A program made the position numbers and the translations under genes. A stretch of DNA of 32,224 bases, from positions 1-32,224 of the forward strand of contig JAEZGK010000051.1 of NCBI GenBank assembly GCA_023437365.1, in the 5' to 3' direction. Below the pieces are notes generated by a model that searched no databases, was not told the origin of the DNA, and saw nothing but the letters and a program-made list of their open reading frames with translations. Origin of the DNA: Bacillota bacterium. Lineage in GTDB: Bacteria > Bacillota > Clostridia > Lachnospirales > Lachnospiraceae. Below, one piece after another: positions 1 through 7,312 of the stretch. Numbering within the stretch: position 1 is the stretch's first letter; every line of letters starts with the position of its first letter.

Positions 1-54
1 TATGCTTATGCTCAGAATGGTGTATATAAAAAGATAAAGGTTACCGTAAAGTAG
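1..54 (+). CDS. C-terminal end of a gene cut by the window edge
   Basis: The plus strand is open from base 1 to a TAG stop at 52-54 and encodes the last 17 residues, YAYAQNGVYKKIKVTVK. The alternation of aromatic, glycine and valine residues resembles the last beta strand of a PKD or Ig-like domain of a surface or secreted protein, but 17 residues are too few to assign a family. A hairpin terminator follows about 90 bases later, which supports a real gene end. The start and function lie outside the window. Confidence 0.5.
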   Translation, partial: YAYAQNGVYKKIKVTVK

Positions 55-142
55 ATAACGCAGGGAACAAATATTAATTAATCCCTGATAGACAAGATGC
101 ATTGATGAAGCAATTCACTTGTCATGAATAAAAGATAAATGC

Positions 143-186
143 AAAGATACCACATTAAGACAAAATAGTCTTCCTGTGGTATCTTT
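143..186. terminator. Bidirectional intrinsic terminator
   Basis: A perfect 12-base inverted repeat (AAAGATACCACA at 143-154, TGTGGTATCTTT at 175-186) encloses a second stem (AAGAC 157-161, GTCTT 168-172). The arms end in A-rich and T-rich stretches, so the hairpin can work on both strands. It lies between the plus-strand gene ending at 54 and the minus-strand kinase ending at 243, which converge. Confidence 0.85.
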
Positions 187-242
187 ATATTTCTAAGTAT
201 CATAAATTCATTTCAAGTAGTGTCAAATCACTTGTAGAAAGA

Positions 243-1544
243 CTATACTGGGTCCAGTGAAATAGAGTCCTTCAAGGGTAGGACGATTCTTGATGTAAAT
301 ACTCCGTTTTCTGCATTATAGGAGTAGTAGCCGTTGTATTTATTAATAATCATCACCATGCTTTTTACACCAAAACCGTGTCCCGGCTGTTCACTTTTTG
401 GCAGTCCGTGCTCTTCTGCTACCTTGCCGGTAAAACTGTTTTCTATAAGTATTAAAAGCTTCTCCTTATGCAATCTGCAATTAATATAGATGGTCCTTGC
501 CTGATCAGTAGAAAGCTTCAGACAGGCATTCACTGCATTTTCCAGTCCATTGGAAAGCAATGCACAAAGATCGGTTTCTGCTAAGGGAATACTCTGTGGC
601 AATTGAGCATCCACAGAAAAAGCTATCTTATAATGAGCCGCCCTATATACATAATGTGAAAAAATAAGATTCACAGTATTGTTTTCACAATAGCGGACAG
701 GAGTAATTTCCTTTATGTCAGACTGGACGGTGTTAATGTACTCCATTGATTTTGCGGAATCACCCTCAGCGAGATAACCGGCAATCAGGGTAAGATGATG
801 GTGCATATCATGACGATAGATTGCTGCCTGCTCCAGTGACTCCAGGAATACTTTCAAATCCTTCTCCGCTTGGTTGATCTGAACGGACAACAGCAAATTT
901 TCATTTTCGGTGGCACTCCGGCGTTCTATCTCATTATAATGAATGATCATAAATATAAAGAAAACCATGGGTACAACCGAGGGCATAAATAGTACGATTG
1001 TTTTTCCTCCCTGAAATAACAGATCCGTATAAATCGTTGTGCCATAGTCGAAGAGATAGTAAAATAACGGCACGGTACCAAACAGCAGCAGAGATTTTTG
1101 AGATATGCTTATCAATTGGTATACAGAGGAACCCACGTATCGCTTCAAAAGATAGAATACCGGAAAAAAAACCAATGAATTGACAATAAAATAAGCAGTT
1201 TGGCTGTCAAACAGATAAAGTGCCACTGTGGCTAACCACTGTGGTGTCTGACAACACAGATAAGCGAGGAGCACAGAGACGATGGCAATCGCTTTACGTC
1301 GTTTGAAATACCTTGAGATAAACATCATCAACGGAATATGTATGATAAATGGATATATTTTCACAGTAATTTCATAACCAAGAAGGAGCCAGCTGATTAA
1401 TTCTGCAAGCAACAGAAGTAAAATAACGAAAAGAATTGCTCTGAGGTTCTTTTTGGAGATTTCGATGCCGGCAAATAGTATGGATATTAATACACCGAAT
1501 ATGAGCAGCAGACCATAGTGTATTAAGCTTGATACACTAATCAT
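243..1544 (-). CDS. AgrC-like membrane sensor histidine kinase (GHKL, HPK10 type)
   Basis: This 433-residue membrane kinase should sense an extracellular signal and phosphorylate the response regulator encoded just upstream. Residues 1-205 are hydrophobic with about six or seven membrane segments. A short coiled linker (about 206-240) leads to the H-box IYRHDMHHHL, with H245 the likely phospho-acceptor by analogy with the RHD motif of AgrC-type kinases. The N-box NGLENAVNA (332-340) and the glycine box GHGFGVKSM (388-396) are both present, so the ATPase domain looks intact. The start codon overlaps the stop of the regulator gene by one base (TAATG), indicating translational coupling. AgrC-type kinases often detect peptides, but no agrB or agrD-like gene is visible here, so the signal is unknown. 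Confidence 0.9.
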   Translation of the reverse strand: MISVSSLIHYGLLLIFGVLISILFAGIEISKKNLRAILFVILLLLLAELISWLLLGYEITVKIYPFIIHIPLMMFISRYFKRRKAIAIVSVLLAYLCCQTPQWLATVALYLFDSQTAYFIVNSLVFFPVFYLLKRYVGSSVYQLISISQKSLLLFGTVPLFYYLFDYGTTIYTDLLFQGGKTIVLFMPSVVPMVFFIFMIIHYNEIERRSATENENLLLSVQINQAEKDLKVFLESLEQAAIYRHDMHHHLTLIAGYLAEGDSAKSMEYINTVQSDIKEITPVRYCENNTVNLIFSHYVYRAAHYKIAFSVDAQLPQSIPLAETDLCALLSNGLENAVNACLKLSTDQARTIYINCRLHKEKLLILIENSFTGKVAEEHGLPKSEQPGHGFGVKSMVMIINKYNGYYSYNAENGVFTSRIVLPLKDSISLDPV

Positions 1545-2269
1545 TACAACACCCCTTTTTCAATGAATAGATTCTGCATGTAACTTTCCCGAACCTGTGC
1601 GTATAGTAGCCTTGATATCGGGATATCATGGTCAGAGACGGTGATGATCTTACCCGGTAGCAATTCCTTAATCCATCCCATATTCACAATATAGGAGCGA
1701 TGAACCTTGATAAACTCCTCCTGATTTAGTAATAATGTTTCATAATCGGACAGGGAGCCTGGCACTTCTCTGATACTATGATCCGTCAGATGAAAATGAA
1801 GCTTTTTATTAATTACTTCTAAAAACTCAATACTGTCATAGGTGATACGTGTGATTCCGGTAACAGACTTAAGTGAAAGTGTCTTACTTACTTTCTGTTC
1901 ATCCAGATACAGCTTGTCCAGGATTGGGAAAAGCTTTGCTTCCGAAATCGGCTTCAACAGATAGTAATATGCGCCGACCTCATAGCTGCTCACTGCAAAC
2001 TCCGGGGAAGAGGTTAAGAATATAATTTTTATATTTTCGTCAAAGCTTCGAATTTCTTGGGCAGTCTGTATCCCATTGAAGCCCGGCATGAGTACGTCAA
2101 GCAGCAGAATATCATATACATTTCCTCTCATAGTTTCAAGCAGCTCTATAGCACTCGTAAAAGTATCAAACCGAAAGACAGCACTTCTCTGCAGCTGATA
2201 TTCCTTCAATAATCCAGTAATACGGGAAAGCTCCTGTGTTTCATCATCACAAACAGCAATTTTTAACAT
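1544..2269 (-). CDS. LytTR-family response regulator
   Basis: This 241-residue protein has an N-terminal receiver domain with acidic residues D8 and D9, phospho-acceptor D58 in LLLDVLMPG, and the conserved lysine of LLKPIS (K106). Residues from about 135 to 235 form a LytTR DNA-binding domain (FIKVHRSYIVNM and ISRLLYAQV are typical). It is the partner of the downstream AgrC-like kinase. The ATG has a strong GGAGG seven bases upstream. A sigma-A-type promoter with a 17-base spacer lies directly upstream, so the pair probably forms a two-gene operon. LytTR proteins usually bind pairs of direct repeats; target genes cannot be named from this window. Confidence 0.92.
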   Translation of the reverse strand: MLKIAVCDDETQELSRITGLLKEYQLQRSAVFRFDTFTSAIELLETMRGNVYDILLLDVLMPGFNGIQTAQEIRSFDENIKIIFLTSSPEFAVSSYEVGAYYYLLKPISEAKLFPILDKLYLDEQKVSKTLSLKSVTGITRITYDSIEFLEVINKKLHFHLTDHSIREVPGSLSDYETLLLNQEEFIKVHRSYIVNMGWIKELLPGKIITVSDHDIPISRLLYAQVRESYMQNLFIEKGVL

Positions 2270-2302
2270 CCCAAATCCTCCGACCCTTTATTCATTAGTG
2301 AT

Positions 2303-2331
2303 ATTATAACAATGCTTGGAATAAAATTCAA
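2303..2331 (-). promoter_or_regulatory. Sigma-A promoter of the two-component operon
   Basis: On the minus strand TTGAAT (2331-2326) and a perfect TATAAT (2308-2303) are separated by 17 bases. The regulator ATG is 34 bases downstream of the -10 box. The gene remnant on the other strand starts right beside this promoter. Confidence 0.75.
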
Positions 2332-2336
2332 GTTAA

Positions 2337-2477
2337 CTGAGCATGCAAACCATTTTTCGACGGGGCATCTCCAACCAACCGGCAGCGGAATGTATCAAAT
2401 GCGGTCAATGCGAGACCTTATGTACTCAGCACCTGCCGATCATGGACAGACTGGGAGAAATTGCGGCATTGTCTTGA
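2337..2477 (+). pseudogene. Remnant of a ferredoxin-like C-terminal domain (possibly 4Fe-4S aldo-keto reductase)
   Basis: One plus-strand frame is open from the codon after a TAA at 2334-2336 to TGA at 2475-2477, and encodes a four-cysteine motif, ECIKCGQCETLCTQHLPIMD, from 2388. CxxCxxCxxxC followed by QHLPI is typical of the 4Fe-4S module at the C-terminus of some aldo-keto reductase-like oxidoreductases. There is no credible start with a ribosome site, and nothing of the catalytic part precedes it: the frame closes at the promoter of the divergent regulator gene. The original terminator is still present downstream. I read this as the 3' end of a gene whose body was deleted. An open frame of 77 codons at 2312-2545 in a different frame looks like a shadow. 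Confidence 0.65.
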
Positions 2478-2498
2478 AGCATCTCATAACAGAGGAAA

Positions 2499-2523
2499 AG
2501 CCAACTCGTTGGAGTTGGCTCTT
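2499..2523 (+). terminator. Intrinsic terminator after the ferredoxin-like remnant
   Basis: A perfect 9-base stem (AGCCAACTC at 2499-2507, GAGTTGGCT at 2512-2520) has a four-base loop and is followed by CTTT. It lies 21 bases after the stop of the remnant, as expected for that gene's own terminator. Confidence 0.75.
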
Positions 2524-2530
2524 TGGGGAG

Positions 2531-2592
2531 GGAGGAGATTTATGAAAAAATTCTATGTTAAGTAGGTTTTAACAATTTGGGTATTTCTATAA
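2531..2592 (+). pseudogene. 5' fossil of a small membrane or secreted protein gene
   Basis: A strong ribosome site (GGAGG, then AGATTT) precedes ATG at 2542. The frame reads MKKFYVK, stop, VLTIWVFL, stop. If the first TAG is ignored, the residues have the charge and hydrophobicity pattern of a signal peptide or first membrane helix. This suggests the start of a decayed gene. It could instead be a seven-codon leader peptide, or chance. The interval from here to 2713 holds no other gene that I can support. Confidence 0.35.
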
Positions 2593-2713
2593 TATTATTA
2601 TAGTATCGAATTATGGAGAAGGTATTAACGTAATGTGAATTATTTGAAAACAAATCACCTGCTGGTGTGTTCATAATTATGATGATGTATTAGTAATTAA
2701 TCCATATTTTCTC

Positions 2714-2741
2714 TTGCAAAATCAAGAATATACGATACAAT
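2714..2741 (+). promoter_or_regulatory. Probable sigma-A promoter of the ABC-F gene
   Basis: TTGCAA (2714-2719) and TACAAT (2736-2741) are separated by 16 bases. They lie 45 bases upstream of an ATG that has AGGAGG at ideal distance. Confidence 0.55.
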
Positions 2742-2786
2742 AGAAATTGCGATGAAAGATAATAGGAAGTATCCAGGAGGTTATAC

Positions 2787-4433
2787 ATGATACAGGCAAG
2801 TAATGTTACATTAAGAATAGGAAAGCGTGCGTTGTTCGAGGATGTGAATATCAAGTTCACCGAAGGCAACTGCTATGGTTTGATCGGTGCCAACGGTGCC
2901 GGAAAGTCCACCTTTCTCAAAATATTAAATGGGCAGTTGGAGCCCAGTAAGGGTGAGGTTATCATCACCCCCGGACAGAGATTGTCCTTCCTTCAGCAGG
3001 ACCATTTCAAATACGATGCTTATCAGGTTCTGGATACTGTCATCATGGGAAATAAGCGCCTGTATGAGATCATGAAGGAAAAGGATGTCATCTATGCAAA
3101 AGAGGATTTCACCGAAGAGGATGGTATTCGTGCCAGCGAGCTGGAAGGTGAATTTGCAGCAATGGATGGCTGGGAGGCTGAGGCCAATGCCGCTACTCTG
3201 CTGAACGGTCTCGGTATTGACACTGAGCTTCATTACCTAACGATGCATGAATTAAACGGCGGTCAGAAGGTTAAGGTCCTGTTGGCTCAGGCTTTGTTTG
3301 GTAATCCCGACATCCTGCTTCTCGATGAGCCTACGAACCACTTGGATTTAGAAGCAATCCGTTGGTTGGAGGAATTCCTGATTAATTTCGAGAACACAGT
3401 CATCGTGGTATCCCATGACCGTTATTTCTTAAATAAAGTTTGTACCCATATTGCAGATATCGATTATGCCAAAATCCAGTTATACTCCGGTAACTATGAT
3501 TTTTGGTATGAATCAAGCCAGTTGATGGTAAAGCAGATGAAGGAGGCCAACAAGAAGAAGGAAGATAAGATCAAGGAGCTACAGGAATTTATCCAGCGCT
3601 TCTCTGCCAATGCTTCCAAATCCAAGCAGGCTACCTCAAGAAAGAAAGCCCTCGAGAAGATCGAATTGGATGACATCCGCCCTTCCAGCAGAAAATATCC
3701 TTATATCGACTTCAGACCGAGCCGTGAGATCGGCAATGAAGTTCTTACCGTAGAGAACCTCTCCAAGTCCATAGACGGTGTGAAGGTGCTTGATAAGATT
3801 TCCTTCATCGTAGGCAAGGAAGATAAGATAGCCTTCGTCGGACCGAATACCCGTGCCACTACTCTGCTGTTCCAGATTCTCGCGGGAGAGGTTGAGCCGG
3901 ATGAAGGCTCTTACAAGTGGGGTATTACCACAAATATGTCCTATTTCCCGAAGGATAACACCAAGCTCTTTGCCGGTGATGAGACCATTACTGATTTCCT
4001 GATGCCCTTCTCTCCCGAGAAGGATGTCACTTATGTCCGCGGCTTCATGGGAAGAATGTTATTCGCCGGAGAAGAAGGCTCAAAGAAAGTAAATGTCCTG
4101 TCCGGTGGGGAAAGAGTCCGTGTCATGTTATCTAAGATGATGATCGCCGGAGCCAATGTTCTCATTCTTGACGAGCCGACCAACCATCTGGATATGGAAT
4201 CCATTACCGCTCTGAACAACGGTTTGATTAAATTCCCGGGTGTCGCGTTATTCACCTCCCCCGACCATCAGTTTATTCAGACAACGGCAAACCGTATCAT
4301 GGAGATCTATAACGGACATCTTATTGATAAGATTACCTCCTATGACGAATATCTTGACAGTGACGAGATGGCCAGAAAGAGACAGATCAGTGAATTCGAA
4401 GCTGAGGAAGAAAGCGGAGACGCTGAAGAATAG
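2787..4433 (+). CDS. ABC-F family ATPase with a degenerate second Walker A motif
   Basis: This 548-residue protein has two ABC ATPase domains in tandem and no membrane segments, as in ABC-F proteins, which act on ribosomes (translation factors or antibiotic-protection proteins). Domain 1 has Walker A GANGAGKST (34-42, K40), signature LNGGQ (usually LSGGQ) and Walker B LLLDEPTNHLD. A basic, coiled linker (about 235-300) follows, as expected for the interdomain arm. Domain 2 has signature LSGGERVRV and Walker B LILDEPTNHLD, but its Walker A reads GPNTRATT (352-359): threonine 358 replaces the lysine and the second and third glycines of the motif are gone. Site 2 may therefore bind ATP poorly. 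It has its own promoter and terminator, so it is probably monocistronic. No antibiotic target can be inferred. Confidence 0.9.
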   Translation: MIQASNVTLRIGKRALFEDVNIKFTEGNCYGLIGANGAGKSTFLKILNGQLEPSKGEVIITPGQRLSFLQQDHFKYDAYQVLDTVIMGNKRLYEIMKEKDVIYAKEDFTEEDGIRASELEGEFAAMDGWEAEANAATLLNGLGIDTELHYLTMHELNGGQKVKVLLAQALFGNPDILLLDEPTNHLDLEAIRWLEEFLINFENTVIVVSHDRYFLNKVCTHIADIDYAKIQLYSGNYDFWYESSQLMVKQMKEANKKKEDKIKELQEFIQRFSANASKSKQATSRKKALEKIELDDIRPSSRKYPYIDFRPSREIGNEVLTVENLSKSIDGVKVLDKISFIVGKEDKIAFVGPNTRATTLLFQILAGEVEPDEGSYKWGITTNMSYFPKDNTKLFAGDETITDFLMPFSPEKDVTYVRGFMGRMLFAGEEGSKKVNVLSGGERVRVMLSKMMIAGANVLILDEPTNHLDMESITALNNGLIKFPGVALFTSPDHQFIQTTANRIMEIYNGHLIDKITSYDEYLDSDEMARKRQISEFEAEEESGDAEE

Positions 4434-4485
4434 AAGCCTAGGGGCCATCATAAATCCAGGAGCTTATTCAAAATAATATTCCTAT

Positions 4486-4547
4486 AGAAAGCGAAAGTAC
4501 TTACTTCCCGCGAGTGTGAAAGGGAAGCTAGTTCTTTCGCTTTCTTT
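4486..4547 (+). terminator. Terminator of the ABC-F gene
   Basis: A 12-base stem (AGAAAGCGAAAG at 4486-4497, CTTTCGCTTTCT at 4534-4545) encloses an inner stem (CTTCCC 4504-4509, GGGAAG 4522-4527). It begins 53 bases after the ABC-F stop. A second small perfect hairpin (TATTGCA 4552-4558, TGCAATA 4563-4569, loop TTTT) follows at once. The rest of the gap up to 4691 shows only the ribosome site of the next gene. Confidence 0.75.
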
Positions 4548-4691
4548 ACATTATTGCATTTTTGCAATAGCTCCTTTCATTTCATGCTCAAGGAAATCGT
4601 TTTTCCTCCCTGTCCTTTCCTATTTCCCGTCAACATAAACAAGCGAACTCGAATAAAATAATGTTAAGAAGCAATGTTAGGAGGCGGCGTA

Positions 4692-5510
4692 ATGCCCTTC
4701 AGAAACAATATCGTAGTTCAGTTATCCGCCCCGGACTATATTCCCGTCTTGAAGGATACCCAGATTTCGTACGGAGGAAGCCAGATGTGGTTTCCTGAAA
4801 CGAAATGGTATAACAAGGATACGATTTTCCACCGCTATGGTTGTGGAACCATCGCCGCTGCTGATCTGTTCCTCTATCTGTCCCGAAGGAAAAAGCGCCT
4901 GCACACACCGGTAACCGAACTGGCTTTCACTATGGATTATCAGATCGCATATCCGAATTATCTATCTTATGTAAAGCTTATTCATAATCAATATACTAAG
5001 ACACTTCCATTCCTTGCAGTCCTGGGACCTTCAGCCGCATCAGCTATCAATGCTTATTCTGATGATTACGGACTTGGCCTGCAGGCATCCTGGAAATGGA
5101 ACCTGAATTATTATGATATGTATGATCTGATTGAAGAAATGCTGGAAAAGGATATTCCTGTCATCCTCTCCATCGGGCCGAACACACCGAACCTGTGGGG
5201 GAAGAAAGGAATATCCTTCTATGAGCTGAGAGAGATAGATTTTCAGCCCTCCTCTTCGCCGACCATTACCGAAAATACCGCAGAAGTACCGAAGCCATAT
5301 TATTATAAAGCGGTTAAATACGATATCAACGGCCATTATGTTACTGTAACCGGGCTGATTAAGGATGAGCTGACAGGAAGAATCATGCTGCGTATCTCCT
5401 CCTGGGGAAGCCAGTACTATATTAATTACGAGGAATACCGGGACTATGTGGAGAATATAGGCGGTACCTTTACTTCGAGCCTGATTTATGTGAAACAGAA
5501 TGGATATTAA
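4692..5510 (+). CDS. Cytoplasmic papain/C39-like cysteine peptidase-fold protein
   Basis: This 272-residue protein has no signal peptide or membrane segment. It has the three landmarks of a papain-like fold in order: a cysteine in HRYGCGTIAAADLF at the start of a helix, a histidine in INGHYVTVTGLI, and ISSWGSQYYINYEEY, comparable to the SWG strand of papain-type enzymes. C39-like domains of unknown function in Firmicutes have the same arrangement. I chose ATG 4692 because GGAGG lies seven bases before it; an ATG at 4674 is upstream of that ribosome site. The gene is alone between the ABC-F terminator and the converging accA. Substrate and role are unknown; a transglutaminase or a non-enzymatic member is possible. 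Confidence 0.6.
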   Translation: MPFRNNIVVQLSAPDYIPVLKDTQISYGGSQMWFPETKWYNKDTIFHRYGCGTIAAADLFLYLSRRKKRLHTPVTELAFTMDYQIAYPNYLSYVKLIHNQYTKTLPFLAVLGPSAASAINAYSDDYGLGLQASWKWNLNYYDMYDLIEEMLEKDIPVILSIGPNTPNLWGKKGISFYELREIDFQPSSSPTITENTAEVPKPYYYKAVKYDINGHYVTVTGLIKDELTGRIMLRISSWGSQYYINYEEYRDYVENIGGTFTSSLIYVKQNGY

Positions 5511-5614
5511 TACTATTGCTTTGCAGGTCTTCGGTTCAGATCCTTAGGCTTTAAGCCATTCGCTTTCGCCATCTCCTGTAGGGCTAAAGAAAGCTTCTTT
5601 TCTATGATGATGCT

Positions 5615-6400
5615 TTACATGCTTCTGAATTTCTGATATCTCCTGCTGAGTAGATCCTCAGTAGATAACTGCCCTAATTCTGCCAGCTCTGTCTCAAGGA
5701 TTGACTTCACGCTCGATGCCATCAGGTTATAGTCCTGATGCGCACCACCCGGAGGCTCCGGAATGATGCCGTCAATTACTTGAAAATGGAACAGATCCTG
5801 AGCTGTCAGCTTCATATCCCCGGCTGCCTGCTCTGCCTTACCGGCATCCTTATACAAAATACTGGCAAAGCCCTCCGGTGACAGAATGGAATAAATGGCA
5901 TGCTCCAGCATATATACCTTATCCGCTACGCCAAGCGCCAAGGCGCCACCGCTGCCGCCCTCAGAAATAACGATGGACACGATGGGTGTCTTCAGGAGCA
6001 TCATTTGTGCCAGGTTCTCGGCAATTGCTTCTCCCTGGCCGCGTTCCTCCGCACCGAGTCCGCAAAAAGCGCCCGGTGTATCAATAAAACAGATCACCGG
6101 CCGGTGAAACTTCTCCGCCTGCTTCATCAGGCGCAAGGCTTTGCGATAGCCTTCCGGATGAGGCATGGAGAAATTACGTGCGATATTTTCTTTGGTGTTG
6201 CGCCCCTTCTGCTGAGCAATCACAGTGACCGGAATATCCTTAAGATATGCGATTCCACCCACAATGGCACGATCCTCGCTGTAATAACGGTCTCCGTGCA
6301 ATTCCAGGAAATCAGAAAAAATCCTGTCTATATAATCCTGTCCGGTCGGTCTCACCGGCATTCTAGCCAGCTTAACCTTCTCCCATGGCGTAATACTCAT
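5615..6400 (-). CDS. accA: Acetyl-CoA carboxylase carboxyltransferase, alpha subunit
   Basis: This is the alpha half of the carboxyltransferase that moves CO2 from biotinyl-AccB to acetyl-CoA to form malonyl-CoA. The 261-residue protein has a crotonase-like fold with the hallmark stretches FIDTPGAFCG, GGSGGALALGVAD and SILSPEGFASIL. It lacks the long N-terminal region of the E. coli protein (about 319 residues), as many Firmicute forms do. I set the start at 6400 (MSITPWEKVKLAR) because GGAGG lies five bases upstream; the open frame continues to 6427 without a better site. It is the last gene of the fatty acid operon, 35 bases after accD. I see no strong terminator in the 104 bases before the converging gene. 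Confidence 0.95.
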   Translation of the reverse strand: MSITPWEKVKLARMPVRPTGQDYIDRIFSDFLELHGDRYYSEDRAIVGGIAYLKDIPVTVIAQQKGRNTKENIARNFSMPHPEGYRKALRLMKQAEKFHRPVICFIDTPGAFCGLGAEERGQGEAIAENLAQMMLLKTPIVSIVISEGGSGGALALGVADKVYMLEHAIYSILSPEGFASILYKDAGKAEQAAGDMKLTAQDLFHFQVIDGIIPEPPGGAHQDYNLMASSVKSILETELAELGQLSTEDLLSRRYQKFRSM

Positions 6401-6435
6401 AGTAACCTCCCTTTCTGCACAAGGCATGTTCTATC

Positions 6436-7311
6436 TTATCCGGAGTGCATTTTCAGAAGATTGGAAAGCGTTTGCTTCTGTACTTCTCTCGGTACGATTT
6501 TATCCACAAAACCGTGTTCCAATAAGAACTCCGCCCTTTGGAAGCCCTCGGGCAGCTTCTGTCCGATTGTCTGCTCAATAACTCTGGGACCGGCAAAACC
6601 GATCAGTGCCCCTGGCTCTGCCAATATAATATCTCCAAGCATTGCAAAGCTTGCAGTCACACCTCCGGTCGTCGGATCAGTCAATACTGTGATATAGAGT
6701 AGTCCCGCCTCACTGTGCTTGGCTACGGCGCCGCTCACCTTGGCCATCTGCATCAGAGAGAATATTCCCTCCTGCATCCTGGCTCCTCCCGAGGCAGTAA
6801 ATACGATGACCGGAAGAGCTTCCTTCGTTGCCTGTTCGAAAAGCCGTGCCAGCTTCTCACCGATTGTCGTACCCATACTTCCCATAAAGAAGGCGGGGTC
6901 CATGAAGCCAAGCATGGCGGACTGCCCCTGAAGCTTTCCTCTACCTGTCACAATGCCATCTGAAAGTCGGGTTTGGACACGGGTCTTTTGCAGCTTTTCG
7001 AGGTATCCGGGGAAGCTTAAGGGGTCCCTGCTTATCAGCTCTGCATCAAACTCCTCAAATTCTCCTTCGTCCACCAGCATTGCAAGACGTTCCTCGGCTG
7101 ACAGCTTGAAATGGTAGCCGCACTCATCACAGCATTTATAGTTTCTGGCTAAAAGCTTTGTATAGATGACCTTCCCGCAGTGAGGACATTTGGTCATGAT
7201 CCCTTCGGGCACATTCGGCTTTTCTTCTTCCGCACGGACAATATCCTGCGGTTTAGCTCGGTATATGTTGGTTGTTGCATACTGCTTAGGTTTAAATGGA
7301 TTTCTATTCAT
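6436..7311 (-). CDS. accD: Acetyl-CoA carboxylase carboxyltransferase, beta subunit
   Basis: The 291-residue beta subunit pairs with AccA. A four-cysteine zinc ribbon lies near the N-terminus (C42, C45, C61 and C64 in KCPHCGKV and KCCDECGYH), followed by a crotonase-like domain with VFTASGGARMQEGIFSLMQMAK and GGVTASFAMLGD, typical of AccD. Bacterial AccD zinc ribbons have been proposed to bind nucleic acid. The ATG is one base after the accC stop codon, so the two genes are almost certainly translated in a coupled way. Confidence 0.96.
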   Translation of the reverse strand: MNRNPFKPKQYATTNIYRAKPQDIVRAEEEKPNVPEGIMTKCPHCGKVIYTKLLARNYKCCDECGYHFKLSAEERLAMLVDEGEFEEFDAELISRDPLSFPGYLEKLQKTRVQTRLSDGIVTGRGKLQGQSAMLGFMDPAFFMGSMGTTIGEKLARLFEQATKEALPVIVFTASGGARMQEGIFSLMQMAKVSGAVAKHSEAGLLYITVLTDPTTGGVTASFAMLGDIILAEPGALIGFAGPRVIEQTIGQKLPEGFQRAEFLLEHGFVDKIVPREVQKQTLSNLLKMHSG

Positions 7312-7312
7312 A

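Noticed and set aside
2312..2545. 77-codon plus-strand open frame
   Set aside because: It overlaps the ferredoxin-like remnant in another frame, has no ribosome site and has no recognisable composition.
5520..5614. Terminator after accA around the AAGCTT palindrome
   Set aside because: The inverted repeats are short and imperfect and lack a convincing T-run, so no terminator was called.
5900..6697. 265-codon plus-strand open frame opposite accA and accD
   Set aside because: It is a shadow of two confidently identified genes; it is rich in Cys, His and Arg as expected for antisense frames.
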